A stretch of DNA of 48,274 nucleotides from Flavobacteriaceae bacterium UBA3159 (GCA_002364535.1 DEYL01000028.1:1-48274); one strand, 5' to 3'. Shown: positions 33,230 through 42,938, counted from the stretch's first letter. Translations and numbers: made by a program. The notes: generated by a model not told the origin, from the letters alone.

Positions 33230-34405
33230 ATGCTGGAAGATTTTTTAAAATATCAAGCCAAAACTACTCCTCGTCCCCTCGGCTTGGAAATCGAGCATGC
33301 CAGCGGCAGCTATCTCTACGATTCCAAAGGGAAATCCTATTTAGATTTTATAGCGGGTGTGTCGGCACTTCCCTTAGGGCATTCACATCCGAAAGTGGTC
33401 AGTGCCCTCAAGTCGCAAATCGATAAATACATGCATGTGATGGTTTACGGAGAGTTTGCTCAAGCACCTGCAGTAGCACTTTGTAAAAAACTGGTCGATT
33501 TACTCCCCAGAAATCACGAAGTCGTTTATTTGACCAACTCCGGAACCGAAGCCATTGAGGGCGCTCTAAAACTCGCTAAGCGGGTAACCCAAAGATCCGG
33601 ACTCATTGCCGCCCACCGATCATATCATGGAAGTACGCACGGCGCATTGAGCTTATTAGGCTATGAACAACAAAAAAAAGGATACCGCCCCCTGCTTCCA
33701 GGGGTACGTTTTCTTGACTTTAACCAGGAAAAAGACTTAAACCAGATCGATGAAAACACCGCAGCGGTCTTATTAGAAACCATTCAAGGGGGAGCAGGCT
33801 TTATATTACCGGAAGATGATTACTTGAAAAAGGTAAAAAAGAGATGTGAGGCTGCGGGCGCGTTGCTCCTACTCGATGAAATTCAACCGGGATTTGGACG
33901 AACCGGTAAAATGTTTGGTTTTGAACATTTTGGCATCGCTCCAGACATTGTCGTGATGGGAAAGGCATTGGGAGGAGGCTTACCCATTGGAGCTTTTTCC
34001 GCCTCCAAAAAACTGATGCAAAAATTGGAAGACCAACCCAAACTGGGACACATCACCACTTTTGGGGGAAATCCCGTCATTGCTACAGCAGCATTGACCA
34101 CCATCAATGAGATCATTTCATCAAAATTGATACAGCAAATGGGAAAAAAAGAAAAAATAATCAGAAAAAATCTCAAACACCCCATGATTAAAAGTATACG
34201 AGGAAAAGGACTGATGTTAGCCCCTATATTCGAAAACTCCAAAATTCCCAATTTATTAGTACCCCGCTGTATAAAAAAGGGACTACTACTATTTTGGTTA
34301 TTATGGGAAAAAAATGCCGTCAGAATCTCTCCGCCTCTAAATATCAGTGAAGAAGAAATTGAAGTGGGTTGTAAAATCATCAAGGAAACCCTCGATGAAA
34401 TTTAG
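33230..34405 (+). CDS. Class III PLP-dependent aminotransferase (acetylornithine/aspartate aminotransferase family)
   Basis: A 391-residue fold-type I aminotransferase. PLP lysine K245 lies in VVMGKALGGGLPIG; D216 in LLLDEIQPGFGRTG pairs with the pyridine nitrogen; NSGTEAIEGALKLAKR and HRSYHGSTHGALS bind the cofactor phosphate. It resembles ArgD-type enzymes, but no arginine genes are nearby and flavobacterial copies at this position are only broadly assigned, so the amino donor is uncertain. Its ATG follows the OstA-like stop with no gap, implying coupling. Confidence 0.9.
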   Translation: MLEDFLKYQAKTTPRPLGLEIEHASGSYLYDSKGKSYLDFIAGVSALPLGHSHPKVVSALKSQIDKYMHVMVYGEFAQAPAVALCKKLVDLLPRNHEVVYLTNSGTEAIEGALKLAKRVTQRSGLIAAHRSYHGSTHGALSLLGYEQQKKGYRPLLPGVRFLDFNQEKDLNQIDENTAAVLLETIQGGAGFILPEDDYLKKVKKRCEAAGALLLLDEIQPGFGRTGKMFGFEHFGIAPDIVVMGKALGGGLPIGAFSASKKLMQKLEDQPKLGHITTFGGNPVIATAALTTINEIISSKLIQQMGKKEKIIRKNLKHPMIKSIRGKGLMLAPIFENSKIPNLLVPRCIKKGLLLFWLLWEKNAVRISPPLNISEEEIEVGCKIIKETLDEI

Positions 34406-34496
34406 ATTAATGTTAATACTTTTGTTGAAAAGAATAAACCACCTGCGCTGATCAATCTTCTAATCTTGTATAATTTTAGATTAAGATTTAAGCACT

Positions 34497-35849
34497 ATGT
34501 TCGATAATTTATCGGAAGACACCAATCCCTCCTTAACCAAATTTGAGCAAATGCTCAAAACTAACCAAGTGTTATTTTTTGATGCCCTAGAATTCGAAAA
34601 CATCATTCACCACTACATTGATTTTGCCCAATTTAACCTTGCAAAAAAAGCAATAAAAATGGGAATGGAGCAACATCCTCAAAATGTGGAATTAATGCTT
34701 TTAAAGAGTGAAATACTCCTCTTCGATGGCGCTCACAAACAAGCCGAAGATTTGCTTGTTGAAATTGAAATAATATCTCCTGAACACGAAGAAATATTTT
34801 TACAAAGAGCCAATATTTCTTCCAAAAAAAAGGACCACCCCAAAGCCATTCAGCAACTTGAAAAAGTATTGGCTATCACTGAGGAACCCACTGAAGTTTG
34901 GAACTTGTTGGGCATGGAATACCTCTTCTTGGAGGACTATATCAAAGCCAAAGATTACTTTTGCAAATGTGTAAAAGAAAATGTATTGGACTACCAATCA
35001 CTTTATAATCTATTGTATTGTTTCGAGCAACTGGGCGAAAACATAGAAGCCATCAATACCTTGAATAACCTACTAGAGATCAACCCTTACAGTGAAGTCG
35101 CTTGGCATCAGTTGGGGAAAATATACCTCAAGATCAACAAATCCGAAGAAGCACTTTCTGCCTTTGAATTTGCCATCATCAGTGATGATTGTTTTACGGG
35201 TGCCTACATCGAGAAAGGAAAATTACTTGAAAAAATGGGGCGTATCAATGAGGCTATTGACAACTATGAATTCTCACTGAATTTCAATGATCCTAATGCC
35301 TTTGTCAATCACAGAATTGGACTTTGTCATCTAAAATTAGGCAATGACAAATTGGCTGTCAGATACCTTGAAGAATCCATCAGACTTGAGCCCAACCATG
35401 AAAAAAGCTGGATCGCCCTCATCGATTTTCTAATAGATTCCAAAGACTACCTGAAGGCACAACACTATGTAAAAAAATCTTTGCAATCAAATTCGGACAG
35501 CACAGCCTTGTGGAAGAAAAGTGCACTGATTCACTTCCAATTGAACTTTTATGAAGAAACAGCAGTAGGTTGTGAAACAGCCATCGATTTGGGAGATCAA
35601 GACCTAAACAATTGGACCTTGTGGATGGACTCTCTTATGCTGGTCAACGATTGGCAAAAAGCTCTTAAAATAGGAGATCAAGCCTTGCAACATCATCAAA
35701 AAAACCCCTCTGTGTTGTATCGTTTGGCTGGATGTAAATTCAGATTGGGCAACAAAAACGAGGCACACACCATTTTCGATCGAATCAAAAATGAAATCAA
35801 CATTCCAAGAAATATAAATCATTTATTTCCTGAACTGATCAAAATTTAA
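34497..35849 (+). CDS. Tetratricopeptide-repeat protein
   Basis: A 450-residue soluble protein made almost wholly of TPR helices, with no signal peptide. Repeats are evident: QPQNVELMLLKSEILLFDGA-like blocks, EVWNLLGMEYLFLEDYIKAK, EVAWHQLGKIYLKINKSEEA, GAYIEKGKLLEKMGRINEAI, FVNHRIGLCHLKLGNDKLAV and SVLYRLAGCKFRLGNKNEAH. Around nine to eleven units are present. A scaffold role is typical; partner unknown. A 91-base gap upstream has only a one-mismatch -7-like sequence (TAATTTTA). It may be monocistronic or lead into the DUF368 pair. Confidence 0.85.
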   Translation: MFDNLSEDTNPSLTKFEQMLKTNQVLFFDALEFENIIHHYIDFAQFNLAKKAIKMGMEQHPQNVELMLLKSEILLFDGAHKQAEDLLVEIEIISPEHEEIFLQRANISSKKKDHPKAIQQLEKVLAITEEPTEVWNLLGMEYLFLEDYIKAKDYFCKCVKENVLDYQSLYNLLYCFEQLGENIEAINTLNNLLEINPYSEVAWHQLGKIYLKINKSEEALSAFEFAIISDDCFTGAYIEKGKLLEKMGRINEAIDNYEFSLNFNDPNAFVNHRIGLCHLKLGNDKLAVRYLEESIRLEPNHEKSWIALIDFLIDSKDYLKAQHYVKKSLQSNSDSTALWKKSALIHFQLNFYEETAVGCETAIDLGDQDLNNWTLWMDSLMLVNDWQKALKIGDQALQHHQKNPSVLYRLAGCKFRLGNKNEAHTIFDRIKNEINIPRNINHLFPELIKI

Positions 35850-35907
35850 TCCAATACCGATAAATCTTTTAATTCAGTTTTTCGTTCTATATTGTGCAAA
35901 ATTTTGA

Positions 35908-36858
35908 TTGTTGAAAAATCCTATTTCCAGAGAAAAAATCATTTTATTCTTCAAGGGAATGGCAATGGGCACTGCCGATCTGATGCCGGGAGTCTCTGGG
36001 GGAACAATTGCCCTGATAGTGGGAGTTTACAATGAACTCATTCAATCCATCGACTCTATCAACCTTAAAAATCTTCAAAGTCTCAAAACCGATGGCATCA
36101 AAGCTTTTTGGAAAAATATCAATGGTGACTTTCTGACAGTACTTTTTTTGGGGATCATATCTGCCATTTTGAGCTTGTCTTTTGCCATCGACTGGCTAAT
36201 CAACGAACATCCCATTCCACTGTGGGCTTTCTTTTTGGGATTATTACTGGCCAGTATTTTTCTTTTAAAAAACACCCTGGGTCAATGGGGAGTTATCAAT
36301 ACGTTATTGGCTGTTTTTAGTGCTGCATTGTCTTTTATGTTAACTCAAATGACCCCTTCTGACGCAGAAATAGGTTTGTTTTATATATTTATATCCGGTT
36401 TTTTTGGAATTATAGCCATGATATTACCTGGGATCTCTGGTGCCTATATTCTTCTGATACTGGGTGCATACAGCACAGTCATCGGTCTGATCAAGGATGC
36501 CATAACAAGCATGAGTAATCTGCAGATGGAACTCATAATCCCCACCTTTACCAAGCTTTCTGTATTTGTTTTAGGCATCATCTTGGGACTGAGAGTTTTT
36601 GCCTCCATCCTAAAATGGTTGTTTGACAAAAAACACGATAAAACCATGGCAGTATTGATCGGTCTTATGTTTGGTGCATTACACAAATTGTGGCCTTGGC
36701 AACAAAAATTTGAATGGGTTTTGGGTAAAAATACCAAAACATTATCCAAGCCGATATCTCCTTTTGAATATCCTGAAAATCCTCAACTCGCGCTGGCCAT
36801 TATTTTTTTTATCGCTGGGCTTTTTTTGGTATGGATTTTGAAGAAGAGGAAAATTTAA
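35908..36858 (+). CDS. DUF368 membrane protein (first of a tandem pair)
   Basis: A 316-residue polytopic membrane protein of DUF368. The signature FFKGMAMGTADLMPGVSGGT (14-33) is followed by a second inverted-like block MILPGISGAYILLILGAY, with eight or so hydrophobic segments. Family members have been linked to undecaprenyl phosphate translocation. The start is TTG at 35908 or the adjacent TTG at 35911; no ATG precedes the signature. The next gene encodes a clear paralogue 10 bases on. Confidence 0.87.
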   Translation: MLKNPISREKIILFFKGMAMGTADLMPGVSGGTIALIVGVYNELIQSIDSINLKNLQSLKTDGIKAFWKNINGDFLTVLFLGIISAILSLSFAIDWLINEHPIPLWAFFLGLLLASIFLLKNTLGQWGVINTLLAVFSAALSFMLTQMTPSDAEIGLFYIFISGFFGIIAMILPGISGAYILLILGAYSTVIGLIKDAITSMSNLQMELIIPTFTKLSVFVLGIILGLRVFASILKWLFDKKHDKTMAVLIGLMFGALHKLWPWQQKFEWVLGKNTKTLSKPISPFEYPENPQLALAIIFFIAGLFLVWILKKRKI

Positions 36859-36868
36859 GTCTCCCAAA

Positions 36869-37882
36869 GTGAGTCAAAACAAAACCTCTTACCAAAAAGA
36901 TTTATTTCTAGTATTTAAAGGGATTGCAATGGGAGCTGCCAATAAGGTTCCCGGCGTTTCGGGAGGTATCGTTGCATTCGTGGCCGGGTTTTATGAAGAG
37001 TTGATTTATTCCCTACAGAAAATCAATCTAAAAGCATTGACGATTTTGATCTGCAGAGGGTGGCGTCCCTTTTACCAATACACCAATGGTCGTTTTTTGG
37101 TCTTGCTTTTTTCTGGTGTCATCATCAGCTATTTTAGTGTTTCTTTAATCTTGGATTATTTAATTAAAAATTCTGAAATGCAGGTTTTGGGGGTCTTTTT
37201 TGGTATGATCCTCGCTTCGCTCTATTTCGTTTACTTTCAGTTGGAAAAATGGAATTTAAAAACATTCCTCTTTTTTCTCATTGGATTGTCCATAGGATTA
37301 GTCATTATGTTCTCCAAACCCTCCTCTCAGAATGATGGCCTCCTGTTTGTTCTTGTTTGTGGAATCATTAGTGTTTCCGGTATGACACTTCCCGGCTTAT
37401 CAGGTTCTTTTCTGTTGCTTTTACTGGGTAACTACACCCTTTTATTGGTCGATTCAGTCAATGCAATTTATTATACCATTAGCGATTTGACTCAATTCAA
37501 CTTCAATTTTTTGGAAGATCATTCCCGAATGAAACTACTGCAATTGGCCTTGATTTTTACAGTCGGATCAATAGCAGGGCTAGTTATGTTCTCGAATGTA
37601 TTGAGTCTTGTTTTAAAGAAATTCAAGCAAGTGACACTGGCGACCATCATAGGTTTTATTGCAGGTTCACTTGGAGTAATTTGGCCATGGAGAAACGAGG
37701 TTTTTATGAAGGACAATGCGGGAGAAGTCCTTTACAACAGTGTAGGCAATCCGATAATTGAATATTATGATTACTACTTGCCTAATTTTTTCAACATTGA
37801 TTTTTGGTTCATCACATTATTTATACTTTTGGGAATATTAATTGTTAGCTTATTGGAAAAATATGGAGTCCAAAAAAAGTAA
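36869..37882 (+). CDS. DUF368 membrane protein (second of a tandem pair)
   Basis: A 337-residue paralogue of the preceding protein with GTG start. The signature is VFKGIAMGAANKVPGVSGGI and the second block GMTLPGLSGSFLLLLLGNYT. Central loops differ strongly between the two copies, so the duplication is old. Seen: about eight hydrophobic segments and a short basic C-terminus. Likely the same general function as its partner (polyprenyl-phosphate or related lipid translocation is proposed for the family), perhaps as a hetero-pair. It overlaps the aroE start by 20 bases. Confidence 0.87.
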   Translation: MSQNKTSYQKDLFLVFKGIAMGAANKVPGVSGGIVAFVAGFYEELIYSLQKINLKALTILICRGWRPFYQYTNGRFLVLLFSGVIISYFSVSLILDYLIKNSEMQVLGVFFGMILASLYFVYFQLEKWNLKTFLFFLIGLSIGLVIMFSKPSSQNDGLLFVLVCGIISVSGMTLPGLSGSFLLLLLGNYTLLLVDSVNAIYYTISDLTQFNFNFLEDHSRMKLLQLALIFTVGSIAGLVMFSNVLSLVLKKFKQVTLATIIGFIAGSLGVIWPWRNEVFMKDNAGEVLYNSVGNPIIEYYDYYLPNFFNIDFWFITLFILLGILIVSLLEKYGVQKK

Positions 37883-38615
37883 CATCAAACGTTATGGCTT
37901 GATAGGGCGGAATATAGCCTATTCTTTTTCAAGAGGTTATTTCAAACAAAAATTTAAAACTGAAAATTTACATGACTGCAGTTACGAGAACTTTGATTTG
38001 AAGCAAATTGAAGAAGTAAAAAATGTATTCGCTCAAAATAACATTTGCGGTCTTAATGTCACCACACCTTATAAAAGAGAAATAATCCCTTTTTTAGACC
38101 AACTCTCCACTGCTGCTGAAGAAATAAATTCAGTAAATACCATAAAATTTCATCAAGACGGTAGCATCAGTGGGCACAATACCGACGTCCATGGATTTGA
38201 AAAATCCCTTCTGGAAATCATCAACAAAACCCCAAAAAAAGCTTTAATCCTTGGCACAGGTGGAGCAGCGTCCGCAGTGGCTTATGTGATGAGAAAATTA
38301 AAAATTGGATTTTCCTATATCTCAAGAAGAGTGGAAGAAAATTCCATCAATTACGAAGCTCTAGATGAAACCGTCATCAAAGAACATCAGCTAATCATCA
38401 ATGCCTCCCCGGTTGGAACATTCCCCAACATTGATCAGGCTCCCGACCTGCCCTACACCTTCCTATCACTAGATCATGTTCTTTATGACCTCATCTATAA
38501 TCCCCCGGAAACTCGATTTTTGAAAGAAGGAAAAACAAGGGGTTGTAAAATCTTAAACGGACAAAAAATGTTGGAATACCAAGCTGAAAAGTCTTGGGAC
38601 ATTTGGAATCAATAG
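37863..38615 (+). CDS. aroE: Shikimate dehydrogenase
   Basis: A 250-residue NADPH-dependent enzyme of aromatic amino acid synthesis. The ATG at 37863 is preferred to an earlier in-frame codon at 37842. Shikimate-binding AYSFSRGYF (19-27), catalytic lysine in NVTTPYKR (65-72, K71), NTDVHGF (106-112, D108) and the dinucleotide loop GTGGAASA (131-138) are present. It overlaps the second DUF368 gene by 20 bases. It is slightly shorter than E. coli AroE (272). Confidence 0.94.
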   Translation: MESKKSNIKRYGLIGRNIAYSFSRGYFKQKFKTENLHDCSYENFDLKQIEEVKNVFAQNNICGLNVTTPYKREIIPFLDQLSTAAEEINSVNTIKFHQDGSISGHNTDVHGFEKSLLEIINKTPKKALILGTGGAASAVAYVMRKLKIGFSYISRRVEENSINYEALDETVIKEHQLIINASPVGTFPNIDQAPDLPYTFLSLDHVLYDLIYNPPETRFLKEGKTRGCKILNGQKMLEYQAEKSWDIWNQ

Positions 38616-38674
38616 GCAGGCATCTTTTTTTTTTGTAAATTTTAAAAAAAATTATAGTCCAAAAAATACCTGAT

Positions 38675-40651
38675 ATGGCAAATACAAAAGACAAAGCCAG
38701 TGATCCTCAGGAAGAGAAAAAGGATAAATCGTCTAAAACGATTTACCTGCCTGAAGGTGCCGCGAAAGAAAGCAACTCCAAATCGGAAGTAGAGATTGAC
38801 TCCTCAAAAGAAATAGCTGGGAATGAGGAGGATCAAAAAAATAACGAAAACGTAGAAAAGGAAACCAAAGACTTTAGTCAACTGAGTTTGAGCGAATTGG
38901 TAGAAGACCTTCAAAAAAGAATAAAATCAGAGCAATGGTTTTTCGACGATAGAAATATCAAAGAGATCATCAATACTTTCGATACAAAGTTTAAGTTAGA
39001 AATTCAAGAAAAAAAGGAAGCTTTCATCAACGAGGGAGGAAACGAAATTGATTTTTATTTTAAACCCTTATACAAAAATACATTTGATCAAACCTTTAGA
39101 GAATACAAAAAAACCAGAAGAACCTTTTTTCAAGAAAGAGAACAATCCCAAAAACTCAATCTGGATCGAAAATTGGAAATCATTGAGAGTTTAAAAGAGC
39201 TCATCAATATTGATGAAAACATTAATACGACCTACAAGAAATTTAAAAATCTACAGGACAGTTGGCACAAAACCGGACCTGTACCTAGGGCTCAAAGCAA
39301 CAATGTTTGGCAAACCTACAAGCACCACATTGAGATATTCTATGATTTTCTTCACCTGAACCGGGAATTGAGAGATTTGGATTTTAAACACAATTATGAA
39401 GAGAAAATTAAAATCATAGAACAAGCCGAAACACTCTCCAAAATCCCTGATGTACTCAAAGCATCACGTGACCTCAATACCTTACATAGATTATGGAAGA
39501 ATGACCTTGGACCGGTTGCTAAAGAGCATCGAGAAGAATTATGGGGCCGTTTTCAAGCTGCCAGTCAAATCATTCACACCAGAAGGCAAGAGTTTGACAA
39601 AGAATACGACAATATTCTGGAAGAAAACCTCAACAAAAAGAACTCGATTTTGAATAGTATGGAGGAGATCATAAACAATCCCCCACAAAATCATAATGAT
39701 TGGCGAAAAACCATTGATAAGTTCAATAATATGAGAACGGAATTCCAATCTATCGGGCAGGTAACCAAAAAGTTTAGTAAAACCACTTGGACCAGATTTA
39801 GGGAAATTAGCCGGGAAATCAATCGAGAAAAGAATCAATTTTACAAATCTCAAAAGGCCGAGCAAAAAAAGAATATTGACCTAAAAAAAGCCTTGATCAC
39901 TGAGGTAAAAGAAATATTAGAAAATGACGATTGGAAGAGTTACAGTAACCGAATGAAAAACATTCAGAAGGATTGGAGAGCCATAGGGTTTATCCCGAGA
40001 AAGTTGTCCAACACCCTTTGGGAGGAATTTCGTTCCCAATGTAATCTTTATTTTGACCGCTTCAAGTCCGGTTATCAGAGAATCAACAAAAATGAGTTGG
40101 AGTCCCACCAAAAGAAAGAAGCCTTCATCAAAAGCATTGAAGACTTTAAAATTCCGCTTGAACTGGATCCCTTTAAAGAATTTTTTAATTATCAATGGGA
40201 AGCATACAATCAGTTGGGAAATTTAAGTGGTAATACCAATACCAAAAGTGTTGAGGACTTCAATAATGCTTTCATTGCACTGATTGAAAAAACAGATATG
40301 GAAAAAAGTTTAATGGTAGAGGCCTTAAACCATATTCGATTTTCAATCATCAAAAACGATGAAAATGAATTGAGTCGTGAAATTCGAAATATAAAAAAAG
40401 TCATTGAAGAATTTAATTCAGAGGCTAGACAGTTAGAAAACAATCTCGATTATTTTTCAAATTCCAGTACTGACAATCCCCTTTTTACAGATGTTACCAC
40501 CAAATTGGATCGACTCAAATCTGAAATCGAAAAGTACAAAGAACAACTGGTTGGTTTGAGAAAACTAAAAAGGGAAATTACTGCCAGAAATACATCAGTT
40601 GAAGAGGAGACCCTTCTAGGTGAGGGAGAAGAGGGAGAAACAGAGGCTTAG
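38675..40651 (+). CDS. DUF349-repeat protein
   Basis: A 658-residue soluble, charged protein. After an acidic, low-complexity N-terminus (~1-65) it contains four DUF349 units spaced ~77-83 residues apart: WHKTGPVPRAQSNNVWQTYK (~195), LWKNDLGPVAKEHREELWGR (~270), FQSIGQVTKKFSKTTWTRFR (~355) and WRAIGFIPRKLSNTLWEEFR (~432); a weaker unit may precede them. Each unit is a coiled-coil-rich helical hairpin. The end is a long coiled coil and acidic tail. DUF349 function is unknown. It ends one base before the convergent mazG. A T-run upstream at 38625 has no hairpin, so it is not a clear terminator. Confidence 0.88.
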   Translation: MANTKDKASDPQEEKKDKSSKTIYLPEGAAKESNSKSEVEIDSSKEIAGNEEDQKNNENVEKETKDFSQLSLSELVEDLQKRIKSEQWFFDDRNIKEIINTFDTKFKLEIQEKKEAFINEGGNEIDFYFKPLYKNTFDQTFREYKKTRRTFFQEREQSQKLNLDRKLEIIESLKELINIDENINTTYKKFKNLQDSWHKTGPVPRAQSNNVWQTYKHHIEIFYDFLHLNRELRDLDFKHNYEEKIKIIEQAETLSKIPDVLKASRDLNTLHRLWKNDLGPVAKEHREELWGRFQAASQIIHTRRQEFDKEYDNILEENLNKKNSILNSMEEIINNPPQNHNDWRKTIDKFNNMRTEFQSIGQVTKKFSKTTWTRFREISREINREKNQFYKSQKAEQKKNIDLKKALITEVKEILENDDWKSYSNRMKNIQKDWRAIGFIPRKLSNTLWEEFRSQCNLYFDRFKSGYQRINKNELESHQKKEAFIKSIEDFKIPLELDPFKEFFNYQWEAYNQLGNLSGNTNTKSVEDFNNAFIALIEKTDMEKSLMVEALNHIRFSIIKNDENELSREIRNIKKVIEEFNSEARQLENNLDYFSNSSTDNPLFTDVTTKLDRLKSEIEKYKEQLVGLRKLKREITARNTSVEEETLLGEGEEGETEA

Positions 40652-40652
40652 A

Positions 40653-41429
40653 TCAGTCTGTTTTTTTTGCCTCCTGCCATAAGATCTCCATTTCTTCAAT
40701 ACTCAACTCACTGACTTTTATTTGAGATTTTTTGGCTTTTTCCTCAATGTAGTTAAAACGCTTGATGAATTTTTTGTTAGTGCGTTCCAACGCATTTTCG
40801 GCACTAACCTTGAGGAAGCGTGCATAATTGACCAATGAAAACATCACATCGCCAAGTTCTGCCTCCATTTTTTTGGAATCTCCTGCATTAACTTCAGAAC
40901 TGAGTTCATCCAACTCCTCTTTGACCTTTTCCAATACGGCTTCCTTTTGATTCCAGTCAAAACCTACACCGGAAACTTTATCCTGAATTCGATGGGCCTT
41001 AACCAAAGCAGGGAGGCTTTTGGGAACTCCTTCCAAAACGCTTTTCTTTCCCTCTTTCAACTTGATATCTTCCCAGTTTTTGACCACTTGGTCTGCATTT
41101 TCAACATCGGTTTCACCGTAGATGTGTGGATGTCGTTGGATCAGTTTATCGGAGATTTGATTCGCAACATCAGCTATATCAAAAGCCTTTTTTTCACTGC
41201 CTATTTTGGAATAAAAAACAATATGAAGGAGAAGATCCCCAAGCTCCTTTTTGATTTCCTCCAAATCATTGTCCAAAATAGCATCTCCCAATTCATATGT
41301 CTCCTCTATGGTCAAATGGCGAAGGGTCTCAAAAGTCTGTTTGCGATCCCAAGGACATTTTTCCCTAAGTTCATCCATAATGTCAAGCAAACGCTCTAAA
41401 GCCTGAAGTTGTGCTGTTCGAGATTCCAT
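40653..41429 (-). CDS. mazG: Nucleoside triphosphate pyrophosphohydrolase MazG
   Basis: A 258-residue all-alpha NTP pyrophosphatase that clears abnormal NTPs. Motifs of the first domain: LRHLTIEETYELGDAI, then LGDLLLHIVFYSKIG (EExxE and ExxD metal sites) and RHPHIYG. The second domain repeats DELSSEVNAGDSKKMEAELG followed by DVMFSLVNYARFL. Last gene of the leftward ruvX-def-DUF5606-mazG operon, directly abutting DUF5606. Confidence 0.95.
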   Translation of the reverse strand: MESRTAQLQALERLLDIMDELREKCPWDRKQTFETLRHLTIEETYELGDAILDNDLEEIKKELGDLLLHIVFYSKIGSEKKAFDIADVANQISDKLIQRHPHIYGETDVENADQVVKNWEDIKLKEGKKSVLEGVPKSLPALVKAHRIQDKVSGVGFDWNQKEAVLEKVKEELDELSSEVNAGDSKKMEAELGDVMFSLVNYARFLKVSAENALERTNKKFIKRFNYIEEKAKKSQIKVSELSIEEMEILWQEAKKTD

Positions 41430-41867
41430 CTACAATTCCTCCGTATCGGAAGGTTTCTCCTCCTTTGGCAGGTCAAATTTTAATTCGTTTGAATCCAACA
41501 ACAGATTGTACCACTGTATAATTTTTGAGATGTCACTGGCATAGACACGGTCTTCATCATAGTCTTGAAAAACCTCAAAAAAATAAGACTCCAATTCCTC
41601 TTTAGAAGCTTTAGGTTTTACCAGGGCGGGTTGGCCTTTTTCCAACTGAAACATTCGCTCAAAAATATCATTTAAAGGCATTTCATCCTTCAAACCAAAC
41701 ACCCTGATTTCTGACAATACATTGATTTGTTGTCCCAAGTTGGTGACAATTTTCTTTTGGTCGGTCAGCGAGGTCGCGATCACTCCCGATCGGGTTTGGG
41801 CAACTATTCGAAACAGTCCAGGTTTACCCGAAATGGTTAATACTTTATCTAGATTAGATTTGCTCAT
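41430..41867 (-). CDS. DUF5606 protein
   Basis: A 145-residue cytoplasmic protein of DUF5606. The N-terminus SNLDKVLTISGKPGLFRIVA continues into QTRSGVIATSLTDQKKIVTN, resembling a small SH3-like beta fold, followed by a helical region (SKEELESYFFEVFQDYDEDR, DISKIIQWYNLLL) and an acidic end. Found in Bacteroidota beside def and mazG; no function known. Its start overlaps the def stop by four bases. Confidence 0.82.
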   Translation of the reverse strand: MSKSNLDKVLTISGKPGLFRIVAQTRSGVIATSLTDQKKIVTNLGQQINVLSEIRVFGLKDEMPLNDIFERMFQLEKGQPALVKPKASKEELESYFFEVFQDYDEDRVYASDISKIIQWYNLLLDSNELKFDLPKEEKPSDTEEL

Positions 41868-42454
41868 TTTCTTATTTTTTTTGCCGAAAAACGCATTTTG
41901 TAATCGGGATTTATATTGCCTTTACTGATGTTATTCAATTTACCCTTTAATAATCTTTTTTTAAATGGACTGAGTTTATCGGTAAACAAAATGCCCTCAA
42001 TATGGTCATATTCGTGTTGAATGACTCGAGCGGCCAAACCATTAAAGACCAACGTTTGTTCTTTAAATTGCTCATCCAAAAACTGTATGGTGATTTCTTC
42101 TTTACGGGAAACCTCTTCTCTAATGTCAGGGATACTCAAACAACCCTCGGTAAATTCCCATTCTTTACCGGTCTCGGCTATCATCTTAGGATTGATAAAA
42201 ACCTTCTTAAAATCTTTTAAAACTTCAACCTCCTCCGGACTTAATTCCTCATCTTGTGCAAAGGGAGAGGCGTCAATCACGAACAGTCGAATGGATTCTC
42301 CGATTTGTGGAGCGGCCAGACCTACCCCATTTGCATTGTACATAGTTTCCCACATATCGGCAATCAGTTTTTCCAAATTGGCACCCTTGGTATCCACAGT
42401 AGAAGCCTTTACTTTTAAAAAATTAGAACCATATGCCACTATCGGTAAAATCAT
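41864..42454 (-). CDS. def: Peptide deformylase
   Basis: A 196-residue metalloenzyme removing the formyl group from nascent N-terminal methionine. The three motifs are intact: GVGLAAPQ (43-50), EGCLSIP (103-109, metal ligand C105) and QHEYDHIEG (146-154, HEYDH ligands). Length is usual for Bacteroidota deformylases. Its start overlaps the ruvX end by 4 bases, so it is translationally coupled. Confidence 0.97.
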   Translation of the reverse strand: MILPIVAYGSNFLKVKASTVDTKGANLEKLIADMWETMYNANGVGLAAPQIGESIRLFVIDASPFAQDEELSPEEVEVLKDFKKVFINPKMIAETGKEWEFTEGCLSIPDIREEVSRKEEITIQFLDEQFKEQTLVFNGLAARVIQHEYDHIEGILFTDKLSPFKKRLLKGKLNNISKGNINPDYKMRFSAKKIRK

Positions 42455-42876
42455 AATACTGGTTTAGAATTTGATGTCAAATATGATTGTAAAATTAAGG
42501 TTGCACTGATTTCGTCAATGACTCCCTTGTCTTTTCTTATCTTCTTCTTCGCCCCTGTTTGAATAAGACTGTTAAAAGCCATTTTTGACGTAAATCGCTC
42601 GTCTTGGCGGACAACAATCACCTTTGGAAATGACTTTTTTAATTGACGAATAAAAAGCAGGATGTTTTTCTCTACCTCAGATTGGTTACCGTCTTTTTGT
42701 TTAGGTTGTCCAACAACAAACTTTTCAACCGGGGTTTCTTTTTGATAATCACCAAGAAAGGAAAGAGCGTTTTGAGTCATTACAGTGGTTAATCCACTGG
42801 CAATGATTTGTCTGGAATCGGTATGTGCCAATCCCGTTCGTTTTTTTCCGAAATCAATTCCTATCAAGACCCCCAT
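42451..42876 (-). CDS. ruvX: Holliday junction resolvase-like / pre-16S rRNA nuclease YqgF
   Basis: A 141-residue RNase H-fold nuclease of the YqgF/RuvX family, implicated in 16S rRNA 5'-end maturation. Motifs: IGIDFGKKRTGLAHTD (5-20) with the first catalytic Asp, FVVGQPKQKDG, VRQDERFTSKMA with the second acidic pair, and KGVIDEISATLILQSYL. First gene of the leftward ruvX-def-DUF5606-mazG operon, with a -7 box nine bases from its ATG. Confidence 0.94.
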   Translation of the reverse strand: MGVLIGIDFGKKRTGLAHTDSRQIIASGLTTVMTQNALSFLGDYQKETPVEKFVVGQPKQKDGNQSEVEKNILLFIRQLKKSFPKVIVVRQDERFTSKMAFNSLIQTGAKKKIRKDKGVIDEISATLILQSYLTSNSKPVL

Positions 42877-42884
42877 TATGTTTA

Positions 42885-42892
42885 CAAATATA
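42885..42892 (-). promoter_or_regulatory. ruvX promoter -7 box (TATATTTG)
   Basis: Minus-strand TATATTTG matches TAnnTTTG with only eight bases between it and the ruvX ATG, giving a very short leader. The shared 82-base gap also holds the opposing dapD promoter. Confidence 0.55.
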
Positions 42893-42938
42893 CTTTTTTT
42901 GAGAAGACAATTATGGCGATTAAAACTACTGAATTGAG

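Noticed and set aside
38625..38640. T-run after aroE as an intrinsic terminator
   Set aside because: No GC-rich hairpin precedes the T-run; it may instead be part of the DUF349 promoter region.
39464..39471. TCACGTGA core as a possible parS site for ParB
   Set aside because: The flanks do not continue the TGTTTCACGTGAAACA palindrome and the site lies inside the DUF349 coding sequence, 29 kb from parAB.
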